A DNA stretch of 64,000 nt. Origin: Massilia sp. HP4. Its GTDB lineage: Bacteria; Pseudomonadota; Gammaproteobacteria; Burkholderiales; Burkholderiaceae_D. A model generated the notes under the pieces. That model saw only the letters and a list, made by a program, of their open reading frames with translations. It was not told the DNA's origin and did no database searches. Below, piece by piece: positions 28,140-37,118 of this stretch (within the stretch, counting starts at the first letter, position 1; each line of letters starts with the position of its first letter). Both the position numbers and the translations under genes were made by a program. The stretch lies in NCBI RefSeq assembly GCF_005222695.1, contig NZ_STGG01000003.1:41270-105269 (forward strand). Reading direction: 5' to 3'.

Positions 28140-31100
28140 GGATGACTCCTTGCAGGTTGAGGGATGTGCCGGCCGCGCCACAGGCCGAGCGAGAACAGAA
28201 CGAGGCAGGTAGCCAGGATGGCCAGCACCTGCACGATGCGCAGCGCGGCGGGCGGCGCGGGTTCGGCTTGCTGCTTCAATTCGTAGACGCGCATCGGCTC
28301 GGGCGGCCGCGCAGGCGGCGCCGGTTCGGCCGCTTCACCAGCTTCCTGCGCTGCCGCCTGCTGCGCCGGGGCTGCCTGCCCGGCGCCGGCAGGAAGAGAC
28401 GCGGCCACCGCTGGCAGCAGCTCGCCACGTGCCTTGGCCAAGGTCACGCCAAGCTTTTGCGCATCCGCGCCATCCAGTTGCGGCGCGAGCCAGCCCCACA
28501 TCGGGTGGTCGGGCGTCGTGTGGCCGCTGCCCGGCAAGCCGTTGGCCGACACCAGGCGCGCCAGTTCTCCACCCATCCGGCGTATCGTCTCGGGATCGGT
28601 CTTCCAGTAGCCCTTCTCGGCCGCCACCATGAACACCGCCAGCATGTGGGCCTTCACGTGCGCGTTATGGCGCTGGCCCAAAAATTCAGGCAGGCCGAGC
28701 TTGTGCCGGTCGTCGAAGTAGACGGCTTTGACTTCATCCCAGGCCCAGTTCTTGACCAGGTCGGGACGGGTCACCTGCCAGCCCCACAGGTTCTCGATGA
28801 ATTCCTGGCCCATGGTGCGCGCGCCGGAATAGCCGTTGTCCATCAGGGGCCGCAGCCAGGCTGGGTTCAGGAAGCGTCCGCGCAGCTCGCCCAGCAGGGC
28901 CGTCGCCAGCGGTTCGACATCGGCCTGGCCGGGCCGCGAGTGCTGCAGGATCAGCGCATCCGGTACGCGTCCGGTGCGGGTTTCGACCGCCAGCGACAGG
29001 CCGCCCAGGTAGTCGAAGGCGTCGTTGTTGTCGAGCAGGCCATACAGGTTGCTGGCGCGGCCGTGGTAGGTGCGGTGGATGCCGTCCAGCGCCACGTCGA
29101 AGGCGCGGTGGCGCGATTCGCCTTCGGCATCCAGGCCGTAGGCATGGCCCATGCGGTTGCGATAGGCTCGGCCGATTTCCTCGCGCTCGCGCCAGGCGCC
29201 GGAACGCTCGGTCAGGCGATTCACGCCGGCGCCATAGGCACCCGGCGCATCGCCGAACACGCGCAGTGCGGCGGCGTGCCCCGCCTCGGCGGCCGGCATG
29301 CCGCCAAGCGCCAGTGCGCGCTGGCGCTTCAGCCATTCGCGTGCGACACGGTTGTCGGTCGCCGTCTCTTTGCCCCACGCTGCGCCTTCGATCGGCGCCA
29401 GCGCCGCTTGCAGCGCCTCACGCAAGGACGGGTCTTGCTCGACCAGCGTCTGCGCCGATGCCGCCAGCGCCAGCCGGCCGGCGCGGTCGATCAGGCGGAT
29501 CAGGTTCGGATACAGGTCGCGGAACAGGCCGGACGTGGTTACGACCGCATCGCGCCGGACGGCGCCGGGCGTGAGCTTCACGTCCGTGACGATGCCGCGC
29601 GCATTCCACACCGGCTCGGCGCCCATCATGGCCAGCGCGAAGCCGACCATCACACCTTCGTCGCGCACCGCGTCCGAGGCCCACAGGATGATGCCTTCGC
29701 TACCCTCGCCTACCTTGTCGCGATCGAAGGCCTTGCCCGCCATCTGCTGGCCCAGGCCATAGCCCAGGCGGGTCGGCAGGATGTCGCCGTCGACCGCATG
29801 GAAGTTGCGGCCCGTGGGCAGCGCCTCGGGCGAGCGCAGCGGATCGTTGCCCTTGCCCGGCTCGATGTAGCGGCCATCCAGGCCGGCCAGCAGGGCCGCC
29901 ATCTCGCGCCGCGGCGAGTCGCGCAGCTTGTGCGCGATGTCGGGATCGTCGATGCCGCTCTTCTTCATCGAATCGAGCATCAGGTCGAGCGATTCGCGGC
30001 TCCATGGCCGGCCGAACACGTGCAGGCCGTGCGGCATGAATTTTTCCTGCAGCTTGGTCAAATAATGGCCGATCTCGTGCGCCAGCAAGTCGTCGTCGGC
30101 CGCGTCGAAACCGATGCCGCGCACTTCCAGCACATCGGACATCGACGCTTCCAGTTCAGCCCGCAGGTTCAGGGCCACGACCCGCTCGCGCATCAGCTGC
30201 GCGGCCTGGGTCTTGAGCGATTCGGACGACGCGGCCTCGAAACTCTCGACGATCTGGCGCAGCGACAGCAGCTCGTCGTACAGCGGCGTGGTGGCCAACG
30301 GCGGCGTCAGGTGGTCGACGATGATGGCCAGGCCGCGGCGCTTGGCCTGCGTGCCCTCGCCGACGCCGTCCACGATGTACGGGTAGATGCCCGGCAGGTC
30401 GCTCGCGACCAGGCTAGGGTAGTCATCGCTCGACAGGCCCACGGCCTTGCCCGGCATGAATTCATAGGTCGAGTGGCGGCCCACGTGCACCACGGCGTCG
30501 GCCTTGAAGCGGTCGCGGATCCAGTGATAGAAGCCCAGGAACTGGTGCGGCGGCGTGATGCTGGTATTCGCATGCAGCAGTTCCTCGTCCACTTCCCAGC
30601 CGCGCGGTGGCTGCGGACCGATGAACACATTGCCGAACACCAGGCCCGGCACCAGCAGCTTGCCGCTGTCGACCATCACCTTGCCCGGCGCCGCCCCCCA
30701 GCCGCGCATGCCTTCGATGCCGTAGCCGATCAGGCGCCGGTAAAGAGGAGCAAGCGACTGGCAGGGCCGCGGCTTGCTCTCGTCGAGGCAAGCCCGGTAG
30801 CCGTCTTCGAGCGCATGCAGGTCGCGCGTGGCTTGTTCGCGCTGCGGATGATCGACGCCCTCGACCAGGTGCAGCAATTCCTCGATCACGGTCTCGGCCT
30901 GCTTGCGGCCCAGTGCGCGCTCGCCCGCCTTTTCGGCGGACAGCACGTCGGCATGCAGGCGGCCCAGCAGGCCATCCTGCATCTCGCCGCGCACGCGCGG
31001 CGACAGGGTCGCGAACCAGCGCGCGTAATCCTCGGCCTCGATGCCGTTGACGGTGCCGGCCATCTCGCGCAGGGCGGCGCGATCTTCCGGCAGGTTGACG

Positions 31101-32494
31101 CCGCGCGCCATGATCATGTCGAGCAGCGCCTCGGGAGATGCAGGCAGGTCGCCGACCGTGTAGCCGGCCGCCTTCAGTGCATGCAGCATGCCGAACAGCG
31201 AATCCGGCACGTTCAGGTTGTCGGCGCCGATGTTCTGGCGGCCGGGCGGATGGTTGTAGTAGACCATCGCGATTCTTTTGTCGGCATTCGGCTTGGCGCG
31301 CAGCGCCAGCCAGCGCGCCACGCGGCCACCGAGGCGGTCGACTTCGGCCGGCAGCACCACGGGCGGACGGTTTTCGATGCCGGTCTGGCGGTCGCGCTGG
31401 GCCTCGCCCAGGGCCGCCACCACCATCGGCTGGCCGATGCCCTGCAGCTCGGGCAGGGCGACGCGGTACTGGACCGAATCCGGCGGCAGGCCGTCGGGCG
31501 ACAACTGCCACTGCATCGCGGTGCGGTCCGACAGGCGGATCGCCTTGAACACCGGTATGTCCAAACGTTTAAAGGCCTCCCCTACCGCTTCGCGGCCTTC
31601 AGCGGCGCCGACCACGAAGTCCTGCAGCACCACCAGCGCGGCCGGTTTGGCCGGCGCGACCAGCTCGGGCAAGCGCTCGAGGGCTTCGCGCGAGGCCCCG
31701 CCCCAGCGCGTCAGCAGTTGCACGCAGGGCTGGCCCAGTTGTTCGATGCGGCGGCACAGCGCGGCCGGCACCACGCCATCCATATTCGCCAGGTCGAGCA
31801 CGACCACGGCCGGACGATCGCCCAATCCCAGTCTGGATGCATTGCCCCAGGCCGCGGCGTCCTGCAGCTCGCGCTGTCCGGCGCGCAGGCGCAGGGTCGG
31901 CTCGGACTGCGGCGCGCCCAGGGGCGTGGCCGGGTCGAGCAGGTGCCGCATCAGCGCCGTGGTGTTGTCCACGCCGCCCGCCTGCCACACGCGGCGGGCG
32001 GCCAGCCAGTGGCGCGCGGCAGGATCGGCCTCGGCCGCCTGCAGCGCGGCCGGCGGCGGCGCCTCGCTCGCCAGCTGGCGCAGCAGATCGGGCGAGAAGC
32101 CGGCCAGGCTGCCGTGCCGCGAGCGGGTCATGAGGTTCAGGGTCGCCTCGCCGTTCAGGGCCAGCACGGTGGCGCGCGGCCTGGCGTGGCTGGCCAGTGC
32201 ATCCTTCATGCGGCGCGCCGGGTCGCCGAACAGCGACACCGCCAGGATGGTGTCGGCGCCGGCGATCCACTGTCCCACCTCGCGCTCGCTGGCGGCCATC
32301 AGCTGGGCCGGGGTGCGCAGCAGGATGCGGTCTTGCGGGTGGCTGGCCAGGTGGCGGTGGGCGGCCTCGATGGCGCCCGGCGCGGCGCGCTCGGTGACCA
32401 CGGCGAGCAGGGTGGCAGCGCTGGCGGAGACGCCGGCCAATGCCCAGGCGAGCGCCAGCGCAACGCCGATGCGGACAAGGAGAAGCATGTTCAT
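28136..32494 (-). CDS. cobN: CobN-like chelatase, exported and membrane-anchored
   Basis: 1452 residues, slightly longer than soluble CobN (about 1250-1300). The N-terminus is a signal peptide (VRIGVALALAWALAGVSASA). The CobN/BchH body shows VYYNHPPGRQNIGADNLNVPDSLF, the metal-site-like VVHVGRHSTYEFMPGKAVGLS, YPYIVDGVGEGTQAKRRG, GEGSEGIILWASDAVRDEG and GYSGARTMGQEFIENLWGWQVT. A Pro/Ala/Glu-rich linker (about 1375-1415) leads to a C-terminal helix (VQVLAILATCLVLFSLGLWRG), so the bulk should sit in the periplasm. Classical CobN inserts Co2+ into hydrogenobyrinate with CobS and CobT, which are absent here. It may therefore act in uptake or remodelling. Translation starts 11 nt after AAAGG. Confidence 0.9.
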   Translation of the reverse strand: MNMLLLVRIGVALALAWALAGVSASAATLLAVVTERAAPGAIEAAHRHLASHPQDRILLRTPAQLMAASEREVGQWIAGADTILAVSLFGDPARRMKDALASHARPRATVLALNGEATLNLMTRSRHGSLAGFSPDLLRQLASEAPPPAALQAAEADPAARHWLAARRVWQAGGVDNTTALMRHLLDPATPLGAPQSEPTLRLRAGQRELQDAAAWGNASRLGLGDRPAVVVLDLANMDGVVPAALCRRIEQLGQPCVQLLTRWGGASREALERLPELVAPAKPAALVVLQDFVVGAAEGREAVGEAFKRLDIPVFKAIRLSDRTAMQWQLSPDGLPPDSVQYRVALPELQGIGQPMVVAALGEAQRDRQTGIENRPPVVLPAEVDRLGGRVARWLALRAKPNADKRIAMVYYNHPPGRQNIGADNLNVPDSLFGMLHALKAAGYTVGDLPASPEALLDMIMARGVNLPEDRAALREMAGTVNGIEAEDYARWFATLSPRVRGEMQDGLLGRLHADVLSAEKAGERALGRKQAETVIEELLHLVEGVDHPQREQATRDLHALEDGYRACLDESKPRPCQSLAPLYRRLIGYGIEGMRGWGAAPGKVMVDSGKLLVPGLVFGNVFIGPQPPRGWEVDEELLHANTSITPPHQFLGFYHWIRDRFKADAVVHVGRHSTYEFMPGKAVGLSSDDYPSLVASDLPGIYPYIVDGVGEGTQAKRRGLAIIVDHLTPPLATTPLYDELLSLRQIVESFEAASSESLKTQAAQLMRERVVALNLRAELEASMSDVLEVRGIGFDAADDDLLAHEIGHYLTKLQEKFMPHGLHVFGRPWSRESLDLMLDSMKKSGIDDPDIAHKLRDSPRREMAALLAGLDGRYIEPGKGNDPLRSPEALPTGRNFHAVDGDILPTRLGYGLGQQMAGKAFDRDKVGEGSEGIILWASDAVRDEGVMVGFALAMMGAEPVWNARGIVTDVKLTPGAVRRDAVVTTSGLFRDLYPNLIRLIDRAGRLALAASAQTLVEQDPSLREALQAALAPIEGAAWGKETATDNRVAREWLKRQRALALGGMPAAEAGHAAALRVFGDAPGAYGAGVNRLTERSGAWREREEIGRAYRNRMGHAYGLDAEGESRHRAFDVALDGIHRTYHGRASNLYGLLDNNDAFDYLGGLSLAVETRTGRVPDALILQHSRPGQADVEPLATALLGELRGRFLNPAWLRPLMDNGYSGARTMGQEFIENLWGWQVTRPDLVKNWAWDEVKAVYFDDRHKLGLPEFLGQRHNAHVKAHMLAVFMVAAEKGYWKTDPETIRRMGGELARLVSANGLPGSGHTTPDHPMWGWLAPQLDGADAQKLGVTLAKARGELLPAVAASLPAGAGQAAPAQQAAAQEAGEAAEPAPPARPPEPMRVYELKQQAEPAPPAALRIVQVLAILATCLVLFSLGLWRGRHIPQPARSHP

Positions 32495-32515
32495 GTGAAC
32501 GTCGACCTTTTAGCT

Positions 32516-32531
32516 GCGTGCCTGGGCACGC
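32516..32531 (-). other. Hairpin just upstream of the cobN ribosome site
   Basis: GCGTGC and GCACGC form a perfect 6-bp stem around a CCAG loop, 6 nt before AAAGG and 21 nt before the cobN start codon. It could be part of the riboswitch expression platform acting on translation. Confidence 0.4.
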
Positions 32532-32675
32532 CTGACAACCGGCAGCCGCCATCCTTCCACCATGAACAGGGACGCGTACGCGTACGCCACGGCAGCGGCG
32601 CTTGCACGAGCAAGGAAAGAAGGAACAGCGAACAACCAACAGGCACGTCCTCACCCCGGGACGCGCGTATGCATC

Positions 32676-32872
32676 GTGAATGGCCGGTCTTCTGGCTCGC
32701 CGTCTTCCTTCCCCGGTCCTGCCTTCCCGTGCACGGGGCACAGTGGCGTTCAACCGGGGTCGTCAGGCTTACAGCAGCGGGGGCTGCGCCGGACTGGCGC
32801 GCGATGGTTATCGCGCACGTCACCGGCTTCCCGTTTCACCTCCCTGCAGACGAGCAGGAAGGCACCATTCAC
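32676..32872 (-). ncRNA. Cobalamin (AdoCbl) riboswitch
   Basis: Read on the minus strand, closing stem P1 forms between 32865-32872 (GTGAATGG) and 32676-32683 (CCATTCAC), eight perfect pairs. Inside lie the conserved CCGGTG, the CGCAGCCCCCGCTGCTGTAA core (32769-32788), GCCACTG (32741-32747), CGGGAAGGCAGG and the B12 box AGCCAGAAGACCGGCC (32682-32697). These are in the order of the cobalamin riboswitch family. It sits 181 nt upstream of cobN and should shut down the operon when adenosylcobalamin is plentiful. Confidence 0.95.
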
Positions 32873-32885
32873 TTGATTGGGCGCG

Positions 32886-32915
32886 ATTCTACCGCCAAGT
32901 ATGTACCGTTGTCAC
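32886..32915 (-). promoter_or_regulatory. Putative sigma70 promoter of the cobalamin operon
   Basis: On the minus strand, GTGACA (32915-32910) and TAGAAT (32891-32886) are 18 bp apart. Transcription would start near 32879, a few bases before the riboswitch P1 stem. Confidence 0.5.
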
Positions 32916-33033
32916 CGCATTATTTCCCGCCGAGGTGCTGGCATCTCCATCCAACCTCCATGTAAATGTCACCGGATTGCCATCCGCTGCGGTCACAATG
33001 CCGGGTTTGAACAGCTTCACCGCACCAGACCCC

Positions 33034-34299
33034 ATGACCTGCGTTTCGCCACCGGCGCCGCCCTCCCCGCCCGTCTCGGGCATCGCCCCCGGCTCGCCCT
33101 GGAAGCTGCGCTACGGCCTGGTCTTCGCCGGCCAGTCGCTGTCGCTGCTGGGCTCCGCGCTGACCCAGTTCGTGCTGCTGTGGTGGATCACCGATACCAC
33201 CGGCGACATCTCGGCGCTGGCGACGGCCGGCATCGCGGCCCTGCTGCCGCAGGCGGTCCTGAGCCCGCTCGGCGGCACCCTGGCCGACCGCTACAGCCGG
33301 CGGCTGCTCATGATGTGCGCCGACCTGGTAAGCGCGCTGTGCATGGTGGTGCTGATCGCGCTGTTCCTCACCGACCGCATCGCGCTATGGCAGGTCTACA
33401 CGATGCTGGCGGTCCGCAGCGCGATGCAGGCTTTCCAGGCGCCCGCGGCCGGCGCCAGCGTGGCGATGCTGGTGCCGCCCGGATTTTTGCCGCGTGCCGT
33501 GGGCCTGAGCCAGACGGTGCAGGCCCTGATGACGGTCGCGGCGGCGCCGCTCGGCGCGCTCGCGATCAGCATCCTGCCGATGGGCTGGGCGCTGGGCATC
33601 GACGTCGGCACGGCCCTGTTGGGCATCGTGCCGCTGCTGCTGTTTCGCATCCCGCAGCCGCGCGTGGCTGTAGAGGACCGGCAAGGCCTGTGGCGCGAGT
33701 TTCGCACCGGCCTGGCGGTGGTCACGTCCAGCCCGGGCCTGCTGCGCCTGTACCTGCTGCTCGGCGCGGTGGTGCTGGTGATCATGCCGGCCTTCACCCT
33801 GGTGCCGCTGCTGGTCAAGGAATACTTCGGCGGCGGCGCGCCGCAGGTCGGTTTCATGGAAGCGATGGCCGGAGTCGGCATGATCGCCGGCGGCATGTTC
33901 GTGACGGCGCTCGCGCCGCGCCACGGCATGCCGTGGGTGCTGGCGGGCTTCGCCGCCTCGTGCGCGATGCTGGCCCTGACGGCACTGGTGCCGCCCACGC
34001 TGTTCGGCGTGGCGGTGTTCTGGTGGGGCCTGAGCGGCGCCGCCTTCATCGCCGGGAATACGCCGCTCACGACCCTGCTGCAATCGACGATCCCGAACCA
34101 CCTGCAGGGCCGGGTGCTGTCGCTGCTGAACATGGTCATGGCACTGGCGGCGCCGGTCGGGCTGGCGCTGGCGACGCCGCTCGGCGAGGCGATCGGCGTA
34201 CGCTGGCTGTTCGTGGCGATCGGCGTGGCCGGCACGCTCGTCAGCCTGAGCGGCTTCCTGTCGCCGGCGCTGCGCAACCTGGATCGGCCCGAAAAATAA
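33034..34299 (+). CDS. MFS transporter (EntS/DHA3-like exporter)
   Basis: 421 residues with 12 membrane helices. The loop after helix 2 carries GGTLADRYSRRLLM, the MFS G-x3-D-R/K-x-G-R-R type motif. GLSGAAFIAGNTPLTTLLQSTIPNHLQGRVLSLLNMV is typical of the MFS_3/DHA3 group that exports siderophores or macrolides. The start is unclear: the ATG at 33034 is nearest to the conserved region, and an in-frame ATG at 32998 is possible; neither has a clear ribosome site. It is divergent from the riboswitch operon and 73 bp upstream of a ROK regulator. Confidence 0.8.
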   Translation: MTCVSPPAPPSPPVSGIAPGSPWKLRYGLVFAGQSLSLLGSALTQFVLLWWITDTTGDISALATAGIAALLPQAVLSPLGGTLADRYSRRLLMMCADLVSALCMVVLIALFLTDRIALWQVYTMLAVRSAMQAFQAPAAGASVAMLVPPGFLPRAVGLSQTVQALMTVAAAPLGALAISILPMGWALGIDVGTALLGIVPLLLFRIPQPRVAVEDRQGLWREFRTGLAVVTSSPGLLRLYLLLGAVVLVIMPAFTLVPLLVKEYFGGGAPQVGFMEAMAGVGMIAGGMFVTALAPRHGMPWVLAGFAASCAMLALTALVPPTLFGVAVFWWGLSGAAFIAGNTPLTTLLQSTIPNHLQGRVLSLLNMVMALAAPVGLALATPLGEAIGVRWLFVAIGVAGTLVSLSGFLSPALRNLDRPEK

Positions 34300-34372
34300 G
34301 CCGCATGGGTTTATTGATGGGAAGGATTTATACTGACAGCCTTTCGCCGTCCTTTCCTTCGAACGCCGCGCC

Positions 34373-35623
34373 ATGCCGCCCCATAACGCACCATTACCCG
34401 CCATCGATCCCGCCAATATGCCGCTGCTGCGCACCGTCGGCTCGAACCAGGTCGGCATGCGCGAATTTAACGAGCGGGTCGTGCTGCAGGCGATCCGCGC
34501 CCACGGCAGCCTGCCCAAGGCGGAGGTCGCGCGCCTGACCAAGCTCAGTACGCAAACAGCGTCGGTGATCATCAACCGCCTGCTGGACGAGAAGCTGGTG
34601 GTCAAGCGCGACTCGGTGCGCGGCAAGGTCGGCCAGCCGTCGCAGCCGATCGCCCTGAACCCGGAAGGCGCGTTCTCGATCGGCATCCAGATCGGCCGGC
34701 GCGCGCTGGACGTGGTGCTGCTCGACTTTACCGGTGCGCTGCGCTGGCAATCGTCGACGCCGTACGCCAGCCCGGAGGTCGAACACGTGTTCACCACCAT
34801 CGACGCCCGGCTGCGCGAGGTGGACGCGTTTCTCGGCCCCGAACTGGCGCCGCGCCTGACCGGCATCGGCCTGGCGGCGCCGCTCACGCTGGGCACCTGG
34901 CACGGCCTGGAAAGCCTGTTGCCGGCCGATGCCGAGGCCTGGCGCCGGGTCGATATGCGCCCCCGTTTGCAGGCCATGACGCAGCTGCGCGTCGACTTCG
35001 CCAAGGACACGATCGCGGCCTGCGTGGCCGAGCTGGTGGCCGGGCGCGGACGCACGCTGAAAAGCTATCTGTACGTGTTCGTCGACACGCTGGTCGGCGG
35101 CGGCCTGGTGATCGACGGCGAGCCGCACAGCGGCCAGTTCGGCAACGCCGGTGCGATCGGCTCGATGCCGCTTGGCCTGGCGGGAACCGAAGAACGCGGC
35201 GCCGCACCGCAGCTGCTCGGCGCGGCCTCGCTGGTGCGGCTCGAAGAGATGCATGCCCAGGCCGGCCTGGCGCCGCTGGCGTTCAGCGACGAGCGCCTGC
35301 TGTCAGGGCCGTGGGAAGCCGTGACCCTGCAATGGATCGACGAGGCGGCCAATGCGATCACCTTCGGCGTGACCGGCGCGGCCTGCCTGCTCGACCTCGA
35401 TGGCGTGATCGTCGACGGCGCAGTCAGCCGGCCGCTGCTCGAGCGGCTCATCGCGGCGATGCGGGAGCAGATGACGCGCTACAGCTGGCAGGGCACCGAG
35501 CGGCCGCTGGTCATGGCGGGGACGATCGGGATGACGGCCAAGGTCATCGGCGCGGCCTATTTGCCGCTGCACGCCAACTTCGCGCCGGCGCATGGCTTGT
35601 TCCTGAAGGCGGCGCGGCGCTAG
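34373..35623 (+). CDS. ROK-family transcriptional regulator (NagC/XylR type)
   Basis: 416 residues. The N-terminal winged helix (about 28-85) includes LPKAEVARLTKLSTQTASVIINRLLDEKLVV. A ROK sugar-kinase-like domain follows, with GIGLAAPL, VDTLVGGGLVIDG, FGNAGAIGSMPLG and the late DLDGVIVDGAVSRPLL. The Cys cluster (CxCGxxGC) that binds zinc in most ROK proteins is missing; the place after FGNAGAIGSMPLG is LAGTEERGAAPQLLG. Such regulators usually repress sugar genes and are released by the sugar. The target could be the MFS gene just upstream or a distant regulon. Confidence 0.87.
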   Translation: MPPHNAPLPAIDPANMPLLRTVGSNQVGMREFNERVVLQAIRAHGSLPKAEVARLTKLSTQTASVIINRLLDEKLVVKRDSVRGKVGQPSQPIALNPEGAFSIGIQIGRRALDVVLLDFTGALRWQSSTPYASPEVEHVFTTIDARLREVDAFLGPELAPRLTGIGLAAPLTLGTWHGLESLLPADAEAWRRVDMRPRLQAMTQLRVDFAKDTIAACVAELVAGRGRTLKSYLYVFVDTLVGGGLVIDGEPHSGQFGNAGAIGSMPLGLAGTEERGAAPQLLGAASLVRLEEMHAQAGLAPLAFSDERLLSGPWEAVTLQWIDEAANAITFGVTGAACLLDLDGVIVDGAVSRPLLERLIAAMREQMTRYSWQGTERPLVMAGTIGMTAKVIGAAYLPLHANFAPAHGLFLKAARR

Positions 35624-35667
35624 TCCCGGATCGGTGCTCGCCATCGTATTCGGTGTTTCCTGGACAG

Positions 35668-37068
35668 CTAGACCACGGCAGCGCTGAACGACTCGGGCCG
35701 CCGTGCCAGCAGTTGCGACAGCCGTTGAAGCCCCGCCTGCAAGCGTCCACGATCCTTGATGCTGCCCAGGGAGATCCGGATGGCATTCACGGTTTCGCTG
35801 CCGGTTGCGAATGCCTCCGCCGGCGTGACGGCGATGCCCTCGCTGTCGGCTGCGCGCGCAAGCTGCGAGGAGTTCCAGTACGCCGGCAACTCGAGCCAGA
35901 CATGCAGGCCGTCGCCAAAGCCGCTGTAGCGCCCCGCCAGGATATCCCGCGCCATCCGGTGACGCAGGCGCGCCTCGTTGCGTACGCCTTCCATCAATCG
36001 GTTTGCCGAACCGTCGAGGATCCATTGGGTGGCCAGCGCGGCCGTCAGCGGAGCGACCATCAGCGCAAACGATCGTAGCGCGGCCAGGAAGCGTTCGCGC
36101 TCGTGCGGGTCGCGTATGAGTACGAAGGCGACACGCAAGCCGGGCGTCAGGCATTTCGACAGGGTCGAGGTGTAGACCACCTGTTCCGGGGCGAACGTGG
36201 CAATGGGCGGTGGCGGGGCGTCGGCAAGGAGCCAGTAGGGATCGTCCTCGACGATGCGTACATTGCAGCGCTTCGCGATGCTGGCGAGCTCCTTGCGCCG
36301 GCGTTCCGGCATGGTGCTGGCGGTCGGATTCTGCAAGGTCGGATTGAGGTAGACCAGCCGGGGCTTGTGCTGGCGGCACGCTTGCTCGAACCTCTCGGGC
36401 ACCATCCCGTGCCTGTCCGCGTCCACCGCAACGATGCGCCGGCCGAATTGGGTCGCCGCGGCGCGCAGGCCGGGATAACTCGTCGGCTCGGCCAGGATGA
36501 TGTCGCCAGGCTCCGTGAATGCGAGAATCGATGCGGCGATCGCCGCTTGCGCACCCGGACAGACCACCACCTGTCGGGGATCCAGGTGGCCGAACATCGG
36601 TTCGAGCCACCTGGCGCCAGCCTTGCGGTCGGAATCGCTTCCCCCGCCCAGGTGGTAGGCCATCAGCAATTCATTATCTGCCCGCATCAGCACCTGGGAC
36701 AAACCCTGTTTCAGCATATCGTCGAAGTCCACGCCTTCAGGTGGCGGTGGGGTATTCATGCTCAGGTCGAGGATCGAAGTCAATTCGACTTTCGGCGCCG
36801 CGACATACGTGCCCCGGGCGCCGCGGCCCTCCAGCAGGTGACGGCGCCGGGCTTCGTCGTAGGCACGCGTGACCGTCGTCAGGTCGACGTCCAGCTGCGC
36901 GGCCAACTGGCGCTGCGGGGGGAGACGGTCACCCGGTTTCAGCGATCCGTCCACCACCGCCGCCTGCAAGGCATCCGCAATCTGCAAGAACCGCGGCCCG
37001 CCGTGCACGGCCAGGCGCGGCGACCAGCTTGGCAAGCCGTCATCTTGTATGGTTTTCAACTGGGACAT
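35668..37068 (-). CDS. MocR-type regulator (GntR winged helix plus class I aminotransferase domain)
   Basis: 466 residues. The GntR winged helix (about 25-90) contains LKPGDRLPPQRQLAAQLDVD and TVTRAYDEARRRHLLEGRG. A linker leads to the fold-type I aminotransferase domain (105-460). This has CPGAQAAI (170-177), YLNPTLQNPTAS (240-251), DDP (275-277) and the PLP Lys305 in TSTLSKCLTPGLRVAF. MocR proteins bind PLP or a PLP adduct and control vitamin B6, GABA, taurine or transport genes. It is divergent from a small membrane protein, with GTATG repeats in between. Confidence 0.92.
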   Translation of the reverse strand: MSQLKTIQDDGLPSWSPRLAVHGGPRFLQIADALQAAVVDGSLKPGDRLPPQRQLAAQLDVDLTTVTRAYDEARRRHLLEGRGARGTYVAAPKVELTSILDLSMNTPPPPEGVDFDDMLKQGLSQVLMRADNELLMAYHLGGGSDSDRKAGARWLEPMFGHLDPRQVVVCPGAQAAIAASILAFTEPGDIILAEPTSYPGLRAAATQFGRRIVAVDADRHGMVPERFEQACRQHKPRLVYLNPTLQNPTASTMPERRRKELASIAKRCNVRIVEDDPYWLLADAPPPPIATFAPEQVVYTSTLSKCLTPGLRVAFVLIRDPHERERFLAALRSFALMVAPLTAALATQWILDGSANRLMEGVRNEARLRHRMARDILAGRYSGFGDGLHVWLELPAYWNSSQLARAADSEGIAVTPAEAFATGSETVNAIRISLGSIKDRGRLQAGLQRLSQLLARRPESFSAAVV

Positions 37069-37118
37069 TTTGTCTCAATGTATGGAAATTGCTTTTAAGT
37101 AGAATGCCTCAAAGTATG
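37047..37118. promoter_or_regulatory. Direct repeats upstream of the MocR gene, candidate operator
   Basis: TCTCAATGTATG (37073-37084) and CCTCAAAGTATG (37107-37118) match at 10 of 12 positions and are 34 bp apart. A third GTATG lies at 37047-37051, 33 bp before. MocR regulators such as GabR are known to bind direct repeats, so this is a candidate site for autoregulation and for the divergent gene. Confidence 0.45.

Noticed and set aside
28136..32494. Reading cobN as part of a cobalamin biosynthesis pathway
   Set aside because: No cobS, cobT or other corrin genes are near, the protein has an export signal and anchor, and its partners are uptake proteins.
32573..32592. GCGTACGCGTACGC repeat in the cobN leader as a protein-binding site
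   Set aside because: It is a short self-complementary GC/AT alternation within a transcribed leader, with no second copy elsewhere in the window.
28142..32965. A very long open frame on the plus strand opposite cobN
   Set aside because: It mirrors the third-codon GC bias of cobN, is low in complexity (rich in Gln, Arg, Ala, His) and shows no family motif.
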